A stretch of 64,000 bases of DNA from Knoxdaviesia capensis (Eukaryota; Ascomycota; Sordariomycetes; Microascales; Gondwanamycetaceae), in the NCBI GenBank assembly GCA_001510575.1, contig LNGK01000006.1, forward strand, positions 367,565 through 431,564. The letters are read 5' to 3'. The position numbers and the translations under genes were made by a program. The notes beneath the pieces were generated by a model. That model did no database searches, had not been told where the DNA came from, and saw only the letters and a list, made by a program, of their open reading frames with translations. This document shows positions 54,855 to 64,000 of the stretch, one piece after another; the first letter of the stretch is position 1, and each line of letters opens with the position of its first letter.

Positions 54855-56179
54855 GATGAGTTGGGAGGGGAATGAAGGTCTGGGGTTGATGAGTGGTTAC
54901 GCAATGAAGAGAAGCTATCGAAGCTATGAGCAGTTCAGGGTATCAGCAGATGAATGAAGGTGGAAAGAGAGGAAGATGGAAGAGTCGGATGGAGGGGAAA
55001 CAGGGAAGATATGTGTAGAAGAGGAAAAAAGTTGGAGATCAACAGAAGAGAAGGGGGACTAAAAAGAAGAAGAGGAAAAAAAAAAAAAGCTCAAACTGTT
55101 GAGAGATTTCCGGGAAACTAGGGAAACGAGAGATATATAACGCCTACAACTACAGATAGTGACTCTCTCTATCCAGCAGAAAGGAAAACAATTCACCCCT
55201 CCAAAGTGAAGTAAAATGAGCGTAAAAAAAATCACACACAGGAAGGAGCCTCCAGTTAGAGCACTAGGAAGTTGCTATAGTGCGGGGCACTTCAGGTGGG
55301 GCAGGAACGCAGCAAAGAACGCAGCTTCCAGTCGTGTTTCTTCTCGCTCTTTCTTTTCTAGATGCCCGGCCTGTCCGTCACATATAAATGAAGAGAATAG
55401 AGGCGTAGGAGTCGTTTAACGTCGCGTTTTGCGTGTTTTTTCTCCTCTTCGTTTGTCTTTCTGTGGGAGGGGAATACTCACATCACATCACTCCTTCCTT
55501 CTACCATTTCTTGCCTTTGCCAGTTCCAATGGATTCGAAGGATCCCTCTCCATCCAGCCAAGGATTCAGAGACTTTGCCCGGAGTTCGCCATTTTTACCC
55601 ACGTCAAACATTTCGGACTGTGAAGCCCGGGCAAGCCTCAAAACATGTAATACATGGTGATTTCCACCCTTTTTCGGGGGGTTGAGAATCCTGCACTGTG
55701 CTGTTTGTGTCAGTGACCAAATCCGCCCGTGTAAGACTGACGATGTTGGAGGAATGTTGAGGGTACAAGACAAGATAGTGGAAACGTCGTTCGATCCCCT
55801 TGTTGGTGGCGTATGGCGTACTTGCGCCAAGAACTGCGCTACAACGTGGATGCTAGAATTGCACTTCGTAGCTCCCCATTGGTTGGAGTCGGTAGCTTGG
55901 ATATGTTAGGGTTGTCCTAAGGGTTCGTCTGTGGCTTGTGTGCCTATCGATAAAGAATTTACTCCCCAGCCACATTTGAGGCTTGATTTTCTGGCTGTCA
56001 CGATATCTAGGCGGTGTTGGTCGTCTTCTCTGGCTGTCTCTCGTATTCTATCACCTTGTCCAACTCTTTTGGTCCTTGCGAGGATCGCTCTAAGTTTCCG
56101 CCACAGATATCTCATCAGGTTTCTCGTCTGTCTATCTTTGTTTTCTGCCATCAACTCAATCCCTCCCCCTCTCTTCGCC
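54855..56179. promoter_or_regulatory. Divergent promoter region fba1 / xap5
   Basis: Purine-rich DNA (54950-55100) on the fba1 side, a TATA-type element at 55133-55140 (minus strand), and a TTAGGG plus inverted CCTAAGGG block at 55907-55924, about 260 bp before the xap5 ATG. No gene accepted. Confidence 0.5.
55907..55924. promoter_or_regulatory. Telobox-like TTAGGG block
   Basis: TTAGGG followed after four bases by CCTAAGGGTT, upstream of xap5. Resembles the telomere-type promoter motifs elsewhere in the window. Confidence 0.4.
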
Positions 56180-57392
56180 ATGTCCTCCACCTCGCGTTTC
56201 GCGGCCTCGAACCGGACGGCCCAGGAACGTCTGTCGACCCAAACCGTTGGTCTCATTCATCTCTCCGATTTCCGAAAACGCCGCGCCGAAGTCCTCGAAA
56301 CACAAGAACGCGAGGCCAGAGACTCGCTACTTGGTGCCGAAAATACCGACAGTCCCACGCCTGATGCTGCCGTGAGCGATTCCGGCAGCGGAGCGGCAGA
56401 CGCCCGACCGGCGAAGAAGACCAAGAAAGCAGCGCCAGCAAAGAAGGTTGCGAGCCGTGCGAAACTGTCGTTTGCCCCCGATAGTGGCAGCGAAGACGAG
56501 GCCAGCGGGCCCAAGATGGTCAAAAAGGCAGTGCCGAAATCTGCTTCAAAACCCAGCGCCGACTCTCCTGGCAAACCTGACTCTCCGGAGACACCCAGCG
56601 CCGACGCAAAGCCTCCGAGCGACGACACCGAGAGCACAGACGAAGTCAAGAAGTCCAAGTTCGTTCCCAACACAGCCGTGGGCTTCGTTCCCAAGGTCGT
56701 TACAAAGTCCGCCTTGCGCCGCGACGCTGCTGAGCGCGAAGCTCTCCGGCGCGAATTCCTTCAGCTGCAAGAAGCCGTCAAGGCCACACCCATCGCCTTC
56801 CCTTTCGTCTTCCACGATGGTGCGAATATTCCCGGTGGTATTGTTCGTGTGAAGAAGGGCGATAATCCCGGTGTCCTGCTGGACAAGTGCCGCAAGGTCG
56901 GTGCGGCGTCCAAGTCGGCACCAGTTCGGAAGCATTGGGCTCGCATTGGCGTTAACGATCTGATGCTGGTCCGTGATACCATTATCATACCTCCGGTAAG
57001 TTCTTGGCTGCGATCCTTGTTCATATACTTGAGGTCTCCATCGCTAACCCCAGTGTCCCTCTCAAAAGCACTACGATTTCTACTACTTCATCATCAACAA
57101 AGTCACCGGTCCCAACGGCGTGCCACTCTTCAACTTCTCAAATGAAGCTTCACCTAATGAAATGGCTGGACCGCTGAAAATCGCCCAAGACGACGCGATA
57201 ATTGATATCAACACCCTCGAGGGCGCCCGGGACGACCCGGCTCTGACGAAAGTGGTTGATCGGCGGTGGTACGAACGCAATAAGCACATCTTCCCGGCCA
57301 GCACATGGCAGACTTATGACCCGGAAGTCGACTACACGAAAGACATCCGAAGAGATACTGGTGGAAATGCTTTCTTCTATTCTTCAAAGTGA
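56180..57392 (+). CDS. xap5: XAP5/FAM50 family nuclear protein
   Basis: Two exons: 56180-56995 and 57069-57392 (intron 73 bp), 379 residues. XAP5/FAM50 proteins are conserved nuclear factors linked to chromatin and transcript processing; the S. pombe Xap5 protein is chromatin-associated (family knowledge). Seen: an N-terminal SNRTAQERLSTQTVGL and RKRRAEVLETQ segment, a basic AKKTKKAAPAKK stretch and acidic/Ser/Pro-rich linker (about 65-165), then the XAP5 domain: FPFVFHDGANIPGG, VRVKKGDNPGVLLDKCRK, WARIGVNDLMLVRDTIIIPP, HYDFYYFIINKVTGPNGVPL, VVDRRWYERNKHIFPASTWQ and a C-terminal DPEVDYTKDIRRDTGGN. The intron lies between IIIPP and HYDFYY, both conserved; a nearer CCAG at about 57050 would break the frame, so AAAG at 57068 is used. 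Confidence 0.93.
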
Positions 57393-57753
57393 TCGCTGGG
57401 CCACCTACTCCTCACCAAGAACTCCTCGCTTCAATCAAGCAGATTTTATATGCATCGATAAACGACGGCTCTCCAAAAGCAATGCAATACCCCATGCCCA
57501 GAACCAGGGGAACCCCAAAATCAAAACATTTCGTCCGTCGAAATCCGACGAAGAATCGGTATCATGAGAAACATAAAAACAGAATGCAACGATGAATCAG
57601 ATGTGCCCGCCCATGCAGCCAATGACGGTTATACAAAAACCAAAAAATGGATCGACAACAAAGGAAAATCACCGCACCCACGAATCAACTGGATGTCGGA
57701 ATAACTTTCCATGCCGTGGGACCCAATGCACGCTTTTTTTTCTTGCAATTTTG
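57393..57753. other. Convergent intergenic region
   Basis: 3' flanks of xap5 and the small membrane-protein gene. A-rich plus strand; nothing else seen. Confidence 0.5.
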
Positions 57754-58221
57754 TCATGCAAACCCCATCGCCCGCACACCGTACACCAGGGCCCCCAGGA
57801 GGATCCAGCCGGGCCAGAATATCAACACGCACAGATTCTGGCCATAGCCCAGCACGATCATGTTGAACTCATAGTTGATCTTCTTGCGCCAGCGGCGCAG
57901 GGTCTTGGAGCGCTGGTACTCTCGCCACGCCGGCACCACGGCCTGCAGCCTCAATTGCAGGAAAGCGATACGGAGCACGGTGATGATGGCGAAGATTGCG
58001 GCACGCAGCACGATTGCAGAGGCCGTCAGCGCCATCTCGATGTGGCGGGCCACGCGGACCAGCAGCACGCGGTCCTGGGTCGCGAGGAAGCGCTTCGCTT
58101 TGCGTGCGGCCACGGGGGCGGATTTGAGGATCGAGTCGTCGCGGCGCATCGCAGCGTCGAGCCCGGACCAGCTGCCCACGGTTACGTCGGGGCCGCGCCA
58201 GGAACGTATCGAGTCGGTCAT
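57754..58221 (-). CDS. Small membrane protein, unknown
   Basis: Intronless, 155 residues from ATG at 58221. Seen: a polar N-terminus (MTDSIRSWRGPDVTVGSW), a basic helix KAKRFLATQDRVLLVRVARH, a hydrophobic stretch MALTASAIVLRAAIFAIITVL (about 63-83), a basic segment SKTLRRWRKK, and a strongly hydrophobic C-terminal segment with WPGWILLGALVYGV. Two membrane-spanning or membrane-embedded segments are likely. There is no signal peptide. Third-position C/G bias supports it as real. I do not recognise a family and propose no function. Its neighbours (xap5 and a tRNA) are not informative. Confidence 0.7.
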   Translation of the reverse strand: MTDSIRSWRGPDVTVGSWSGLDAAMRRDDSILKSAPVAARKAKRFLATQDRVLLVRVARHIEMALTASAIVLRAAIFAIITVLRIAFLQLRLQAVVPAWREYQRSKTLRRWRKKINYEFNMIVLGYGQNLCVLIFWPGWILLGALVYGVRAMGFA

Positions 58222-60134
58222 GGTTGGGGGAGTGTGTGGTTGAAAAAGATGGTGGATGGAGGCAGAGAGAAGACTATCACTGGGATAGATGGCAGAGGAT
58301 GGATGACTCGACGCGATAGATCGGATGTATATATAAGTGTTTAGATATGAGATAAGCGATGCAAGGTCTCAGGCCCAGGAAGCCTCCAAGTCCGTTCCCT
58401 TTTTCAGTTGAAATCGTGTGTATAGCCAAAATAGGGTTGAAAGCGGCCAATACCTCTGGGTATTGGTAGTTGGAAATGGAAACAGCGCCGCTGTCAACGG
58501 GGGTTTTTTGAATATTCAAGGGTCGGCGAGACTCAGAGGGAGAGGATCAATATATTGAGAAGGACTGCGTCGAAAGAACATTTTTCAAGGGGAATGAGGA
58601 AAAATAAATATACGAAAGACCATGTGTTGAGAGGGGAATATTGCCAAAAGTGTATGTATTGTATTGTACAACCGAGACTGAGGGGATTTTTTTTATTTAT
58701 TTTTTCGGACTGGGGAGGGGAGAGAGCTGTACACATATATATCCCTTTGATATACACTTACAAAACTGTGATACATGCACGTCCACAGTGTAGTTACATG
58801 GGGGTCGAGTAGAATTCCCAGCAAAGAGCAGTGTCACGGCGCTTGTATCGCCTTTTTGCAAAACATGAGAGAATGAAAGGTGGGCGAAATCCAGACGGCA
58901 GAGAGAAAGGCCCCTCCCGTCAGATCTCAACTGATAATGAAGAGAGGCGTGGGTAAATCGCAGGGCCCTGATACGCCAGATTGGATCCCGTGGAGGGCCC
59001 AGTATCGTTGGAGGGGTTAACTTGCACACTCCATGGCAGGACAATATGGATTCCTTTTAGCCTTCGGGACTGTGTATGTGCAGATGTACATTGTATGTGC
59101 CTTAATGCCCGTTTGTGTACATCGAGTGATAGCTCACTTACACGGAGGTTGGGAGAGTGCCTCTGCGAAGAAGCCCTACTGGCGGTCGTGAAACACTAAA
59201 CACTCGGTGATCCGACAGCGCCTTAGCGACAACGTGGATTCCTCTCGGTGCGACTGTGGAAGTCCAGGAAACCACTAGTCCCGACTGTGATTCCGAAGGG
59301 CTTGTGCTGGTTCCTGTCCCCATTATCATCCTCTGTTGACCATCCAAGAGACCCACGTGGTGTAGATGTTTCGCTTCCTTATCTTGTCGTCGACTTTGCA
59401 CCGAAAAGTACTATCCGTTCGAGGGTCCCGGCCACTGTTTGTGTGCACAGATTTAGGTTACGTCGGTGGCAACGATTGTTTTCCATCGGCTTCTAGGCGC
59501 GCTCGCTGGTCAGGAACAACAGCGTATCACGGGGCCAACCCTGCAAGACGGCAGTTCTGGGCAGGTCCAAATGAACTGGATAATTTGGAGAATACCTGGG
59601 TCCTTCGGGCGGTCGGGTTCGAGTTCTCGTTCACTTCGGTGCCGTAGACGCCGCACACAAACAGCCACCCCTTGTCATGAAATCCGTGGGGAATTGGTGC
59701 GAGAGAACCCGATGACCAACTGAAGAGAATCCTATACATAGATAGTTGGAGCAGCCTCGATCATGAACCGCCCCGTTCTCACATGTATTTTCCCGGAATT
59801 CATTTCATGCTTTGGCTATGATCATGGGACTGACTCAGTTGATCAACAGTGGCAGGGCTATCTCCAAAAATCTCCACCCTAACCCTAGTGATGTCCCCAT
59901 GTCAGCGGTTATTGACGGAAACCCGTGGCTGATGTGAAAGTTCAAGACAGAGCCCAGATATATTGGTCGCGACGTGCATAAACGGATACCAGAACCAGAA
60001 TGCAAAGAAGTTTGTGGCTGGTGAGGCGGCAAGTGCTTGAAAAGAAGGTAATATCAGAAGCAATAATATCTGCAACATTGGCAGAAGGCCTGATAAGCCG
60101 CTGTACTAGCCCCTCCAATCACCAATTGGTACAA
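58222..60134. other. Intergenic between membrane-protein gene and tRNA
   Basis: AT-rich upstream DNA of the minus-strand gene, then mixed DNA without coding bias. A telomere-type ACCCTAACCCTAG lies at 59876-59888, about 250 bp upstream of the tRNA. Confidence 0.45.
59876..59888. repeat. Interstitial telomere-type motif
   Basis: ACCCTAACCCTAG: nearly two CCCTAA units. Confidence 0.65.
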
Positions 60135-60206
60135 GGCCCAATGGTCTAATGGTCATGACGTCGGATTCTGATTCCGTAAGCCCAGGTTCGATTCCTGGTT
60201 GGGCCT
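60135..60206 (+). tRNA. tRNA-Gln (anticodon CTG)
   Basis: Cloverleaf of 72 nt without intron. The acceptor stem is GGCCCAA with TTGGGCC (7 bp). The D arm region is GTCTAATGGTCATGAC. The anticodon stem is TCGGA with TCCGT, four pairs plus a T-T mismatch at its base; the loop TTCTGAT gives CTG, which reads CAG. The T arm is CCAGG-TTCGATT-CCTGG. The discriminator base is T. CCA is not encoded, as is normal in eukaryotes. Confidence 0.93.
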
Positions 60207-60223
60207 AATTTTTGACTTTTTGC
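60207..60223 (+). terminator. RNA polymerase III terminator
   Basis: Two runs of five T (TAATTTTTGACTTTTT) directly after the tRNA. Confidence 0.75.
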
Positions 60224-62020
60224 GCAACCAGCCAGCAGCCGAAGAGCTTTTGGCTGAAGGTATCATCAATCCTTTCTTGTTGCAGTGGACAAACTCTTTT
60301 CTTTCCTTTCTCTTACGGACTGCGTGTTGCTACAGTGAGGCCAACCTGTTCGTCTTCTCCTCTCCCTTGACTCAGAGCTGACTGGCATGAATGAACAAAC
60401 TGTTGTCTGCCAGTCCGTATCAGAGTTGCAGCAGGCCCGCTGACTCCAACCCAATTAACCCCAAAGGCAGTGGAGTCAAGTGATCCTGCACACGAGCACA
60501 CACGGTTTGATCCCGGTAAACGAGGCGTTTGCCAGGGACATTGCCTGGCGCATCTTTTGGCCCGGAAAATGACTGTTACGCCGCCAGCCGTCATCGGTTT
60601 GCAGCTGGCATGCCACACGACTAGACAATACATAAGGAAGGACGAAGAAGGCTGGGAAATCCGCGTCAAACAAGCAGATTTGGCCAACGATGTGTCAATC
60701 CACCGCCGGCGTGAAAAATGCGGGCGGTGTCACTGAGGAATGGGCGCCAGTGTTGTGGTGCAGAGCCAGAGACGCTTTTTTTTTTTCTTTTTTTTTATGC
60801 GGTTTTCTTCCAGCTCGCGGCACCTGGGGAAGGGCCACGCGCGGCCCCCAGGCTGGCCTCAATTGGAGAGCAGATCTTCAGGTGGTGAAGGAAGCCCAAC
60901 CACGGTAGCAAACAGTTTGGACCACAAATTGCGTTACGTGCAGGGCATGGGTAAAAGAAGGAGAAGAAATTATCGTGTGCCGAAGGCTACCCCCGAAACC
61001 CCTGAAAAAAAAAACCCCCCGGAGATCAATCGGACTCGTCACGTCTGGCTGCTGCTAAAATGCCGTGCAGAAACCAGCACAAGTTGAAGAATCGGGATGT
61101 CCAAGAACCACTCCCAGGTATCAGAATCAGGGCAACTTAATGACGGGGCGATAAGGGTTTGGTAGCTGAAGTGTACCAGTAACCGCCGAATAAAAGCGTG
61201 GGCGTCTAAGCCTCGGATAAATCCCCGGATCTAGCATAGTGCTGAAACACGGACTGGATGAGTCAGCAGACATTTGCCCACCCCTGATTAGGTTTAGTGG
61301 GCGCAAAAGCAAGAGGTTCAAGTTTTTTTTTTCTTTTTGGCCGAAGTTTGCTCTTAGTGCTAGGTTTAATTTTCACAATTTCCATATACGTATGCTTGAC
61401 ACAAATCCTTTAATTCTTTCTTCCTCCATCATCAAGAATCCATGATTTTATTCCACCTTTGTCGACCATTTTTCGATCTTCACATCTTCAAGCATTCCAC
61501 CGTTTCATCATCAAAAATCTTGATAGCCAGCTGGCGCAGTTATTGTTCTTGATATTCAATTCTATCTTCCCTAGAATCTACTCCATCTACTCTCTCTGTG
61601 ACTCTCACATCCATCTCCTATTGACCACTGTTCCATCTCTGTCTCTCTCAATACCTTCACCCTTCTTGCCGGACCATTTGTGCTCCTCAACCTCCCTCTC
61701 CAGCTTCTTGAACTCTTGATAGTACTACAGTAATTGCATTACCGCGTCAGTACTACCGGAAGCTCTTCATCCCCGAGATATTCCTTGCCATCGTCTGTAA
61801 ATAGGAGAACATCCCCGTCTCCTGTTCGATCATCCAAAATTCAAGCCTCCCGCACGCGAGAACACATCCCGCGATTGTCCTACCATCAATTGTTTTTCCA
61901 TCTCGCGAAGTTGTTCCGACCCCTCTCGGCCTTTTACGAACTCTCGCAATCTCCCCCGCTTCTCATCACCTTTCCGGACCTATCTAGTTTCATCGGTCAC
62001 GCGCTAGAACTCTTGCAATC
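60224..62020. other. Intergenic, leader of the GYF-type gene
   Basis: Mixed DNA to about 61300, then CT/T-rich plus-strand DNA up to the start codon, probably a long 5' leader. No gene accepted. Confidence 0.45.
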
Positions 62021-64000
62021 ATGCCGGCCACACTGCCATCAAGCTTTGCTTCTGCTGCCGCAGGACAGAATACGAGCCGTGATACTCGGGGCGGAGAAGG
62101 CCGCGGTGTTAATGGCGAATGGTGAGCTCTTCCCCCGTCTGCTTTTCGAGCTCTCTCGTATCTGCCTCGCTGGGCTAGACCTAGAATCATCTAGCTTGGT
62201 TTCTTTGTTCTTTGTCTGGCCGAACGTGGTGCCTTTTTTTCGGTTGGCTGTTCTCGTGCAAGTGTAAACGAAATTATGGATGATGGATGCTTCATCTATT
62301 ACATACACCTAGCCCCAATCGACTGTTCGCGACTAGGACGGAACTACTTGACCAACATACATAAGCCGGCTCCGGTTCTGCCTACTTGCCCTCTTGGTAC
62401 TTTCCTTTTTTCTTGACTAAGTAACTAACCGCGCTCGATTCGTTTTTACCATTATCCAGGACTCGTCGTGACGGCCGCTCAGCAAACGGAACTCGCACAT
62501 TCCGCCGCTCGTCCACTACTCCCCAAGCTCAATCTGCCTCGTCGCACCCTCCTCCGTCCGATCCTCCCGTCCCGACTTCGCAATCGCCTGCTCCGGTCGA
62601 GTCTTCCGCTTCTATGCCTCCTGCCCCCGCGACCTCTATGGCCGCGCCAGTAGCCGATTTGCCTCCGACCGGGCCTTCCCGGTACGGCAGGGACCAAATT
62701 CTTGACATCTTCCAGGCCGGAGAACGCTCGTCCGCGCCCCAGAACCCGTCTAGACTGTTCATGCCTGGCTGGAACCCTGGCCATGCCAATGGCCATGCTG
62801 CACGAACTTGGGGAAAGTCCAACGAAACTCACAGTCACCCCGAGCCTGATATTTGCTGGACGGCCTCAGGTGATGTGAAGCTCATGAGCTTCCAGGACAT
62901 GACGCCTGAAGAGAAAGAGGTTTGTTATTAAAATCTTTTCTTTCTCATTTTTGTGTTATTTTTGTTTTTTTTTTTCGTGTTTACTCTGTTCATGGGGTAT
63001 TGAGACGTGTTTGCGATAATGGGAACGTTTGGCCTCATATGTACCAGTGTACATGGCCACATGTTTTTTTTCTGGGGTTTTTTTCGTGCCCTGCTTGCTC
63101 CGTTGATGATTCCTCTGCCTGTTGTCCATTATCTTGTTTGTTTCCAGCCTGCTTAACTTGCCTTGTTTTTTCTCCCTGGATTCATTTCTATCCAACCTTC
63201 ACCGTTCTTCACATTTCTCTTCTCTTTTTTCCCTTCTCCAAACTTCTTCCCTGAAACATCTCGTTTCTCCCATCCTCCCCCATCCTTTCCTCTCGTTTGT
63301 CAGTCGCTTCCTTATTCTGGGTCAATGCCCTTTTCGGGCCGTTTTATTTGCTTTCTATCTTTTGAACGTTCTTCTACAAAGTATTCCATTACTGACTGTC
63401 CTTTCTTTTTCTGCTACTCTTACCTCCATTAGATGTTTTCTACCGACGTCAATTCTCTGATGAAGGTACCAATTCAAACGAACAACAAGGATAACAACCA
63501 GACCCCCGGACCCAACGGCCGTAAGCCATCTGTGTCTCACGCAGGTGCCAACCCCTACAATCTCGTTTCTCCTACTAGCTCCCGGCCGTCCGCCCGTCGT
63601 AGAGAGTCGGGCGAACCCGGCCAATTCTCTGCCATGGTCTCGCCGACTGCTGGCAGATTCGGCCGTGAGGACACCCCGTCCTGGTTTGGACGCCGTAATA
63701 CCGACACCAAGGAAGTTGATCAGGAAGCTGCCGACGATGCTCCTGCTACCCCTTCCGCGACAAACATGCCCATCCGCGAGCCTGTGATGCGGTCGTCTTC
63801 TCTGTTTTCCGGCGTGATCAAGCCCCCGACTTCCACCGCCACCTCCGTCGCCGCTCCTGCCCCGACCCCGACTGCCGTTGCCGCCCCGGCTCCCGCCCCC
63901 GTTGCTTCCGCCATTGGCCAAGCCTGGCCTTCTGCTCCTCCGGCGTCTGCCTCTGCTGCCACCTCGAACATGGGAAGTTTTGGTAACTTCGCCATGTCTG
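62021..64000 (+). CDS. GYF-domain-type protein, 5' part (runs off the window)
   Basis: Three exons so far: 62021-62121, 62460-62919 and 63433 onward, 376 codons before the edge. Introns are 338 and 513 bp, far longer than others here. The second donor is GTTTGT and its acceptor follows CCTCCATTAG. Seen: MPATLPSSFASAAAGQN, NGEWTRRDGRSANG made by the first splice, TFRRSSTTP, a Pro/Ser-rich stretch, RYGRDQILDIFQAGE, RLFMPGWNPGHANGHAARTW, EPDICWTASGDVKLMSFQDM, TPEEKE joined to MFSTDVNSLMK, RPSARRRESGE and an Ala/Pro-rich segment at the edge. This order matches the N-terminal part of fungal GYF-domain (SMY2/GIGYF-like) proteins, which act in translation and mRNA control. The GYF domain itself would lie beyond the window, so the label rests on N-terminal similarity. 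Confidence 0.8.

Noticed and set aside
59610..59650. Possible second tRNA (GGGTTCGAGTTCTCG resembles a T arm)
   Set aside because: No matching acceptor stem, A box or anticodon arm upstream.
1..64000. Secondary-metabolite cluster or mobile element
   Set aside because: No polyketide synthase, peptide synthetase or terpene-synthase gene, no reverse transcriptase or transposase, and no long terminal or inverted repeats that I can see.

Overview
This window reads as nuclear DNA of a filamentous ascomycete (Pezizomycotina). Genes are monocistronic and on both strands. Coding DNA strongly prefers C or G at third codon positions. Most introns are 58-218 bp with GTRNGT donors, CTAAC branch sites and YAG acceptors. 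Short CCCTAA/TTAGGG telomere-type motifs lie between genes. The gene set is fungal: eisosome protein, Vam7 SNARE, Bim1/Mal3, X325/BIM1-like copper protein, CE1 acetyl xylan esterase, DUF1996 protein. I cannot name the genus. Gene density is low: 18 protein genes I accept, plus one small repetitive candidate, in 64 kb. Intergenic DNA is rich in microsatellites and CT-rich leaders.

Layout. 1-11 kb (minus strand): a secreted or single-pass-type membrane protein of unknown function, an App1-type phosphatidate phosphatase, and the ribosome-biogenesis helicase Drs1 with a long RGG/RGD tail. 11.7-16.5 kb (plus): EB1 homologue Mal3/Bim1 and the PX-SNARE Vam7. 18-20.5 kb (minus): the eisosome core protein PilA/Pil1, whose start codon is split by an intron, and a small Gly-Met-rich ORF. 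24.5-37.2 kb (plus): an X325/BIM1-like GPI-anchored copper protein, a SulP transporter with STAS domain, peroxisomal 3-ketoacyl-CoA thiolase, an alpha/beta hydrolase and a 5'-nucleotidase-family metallophosphatase. 37.5-42.5 kb (minus): acetyl xylan esterase and CDP-diacylglycerol synthase. 45.3-48.1 kb (plus): ATRIP/Rad26 checkpoint protein. 48.4-49.8 kb (minus): secreted DUF1996 protein, divergent from a secreted FAD oxidoreductase at 51.4-52.9 kb. 53.4-58.2 kb: class II fructose-bisphosphate aldolase (minus), XAP5/FAM50 (plus) and a small membrane protein (minus). Then come a tRNA-Gln(CTG) at 60.1 kb and the 5' part of a GYF-domain-type protein that runs off the right edge.

The genes do not form one pathway or a biosynthetic cluster; they look like ordinary housekeeping and secreted-protein genes. 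Functional links that can be argued are lipid metabolism (App1 phosphatidate phosphatase and CDP-DAG synthase both consume phosphatidate) and plasma-membrane or endosomal organisation (PilA, Vam7, App1). I did not find a convincing new multi-gene system. The best leads are the intron inside the pilA start codon, a cluster of CCTCGG elements upstream of the thiolase gene, the repetitive low-complexity proteins, interstitial telomere-type motifs and a possible gene relic near 22.6-23.0 kb.
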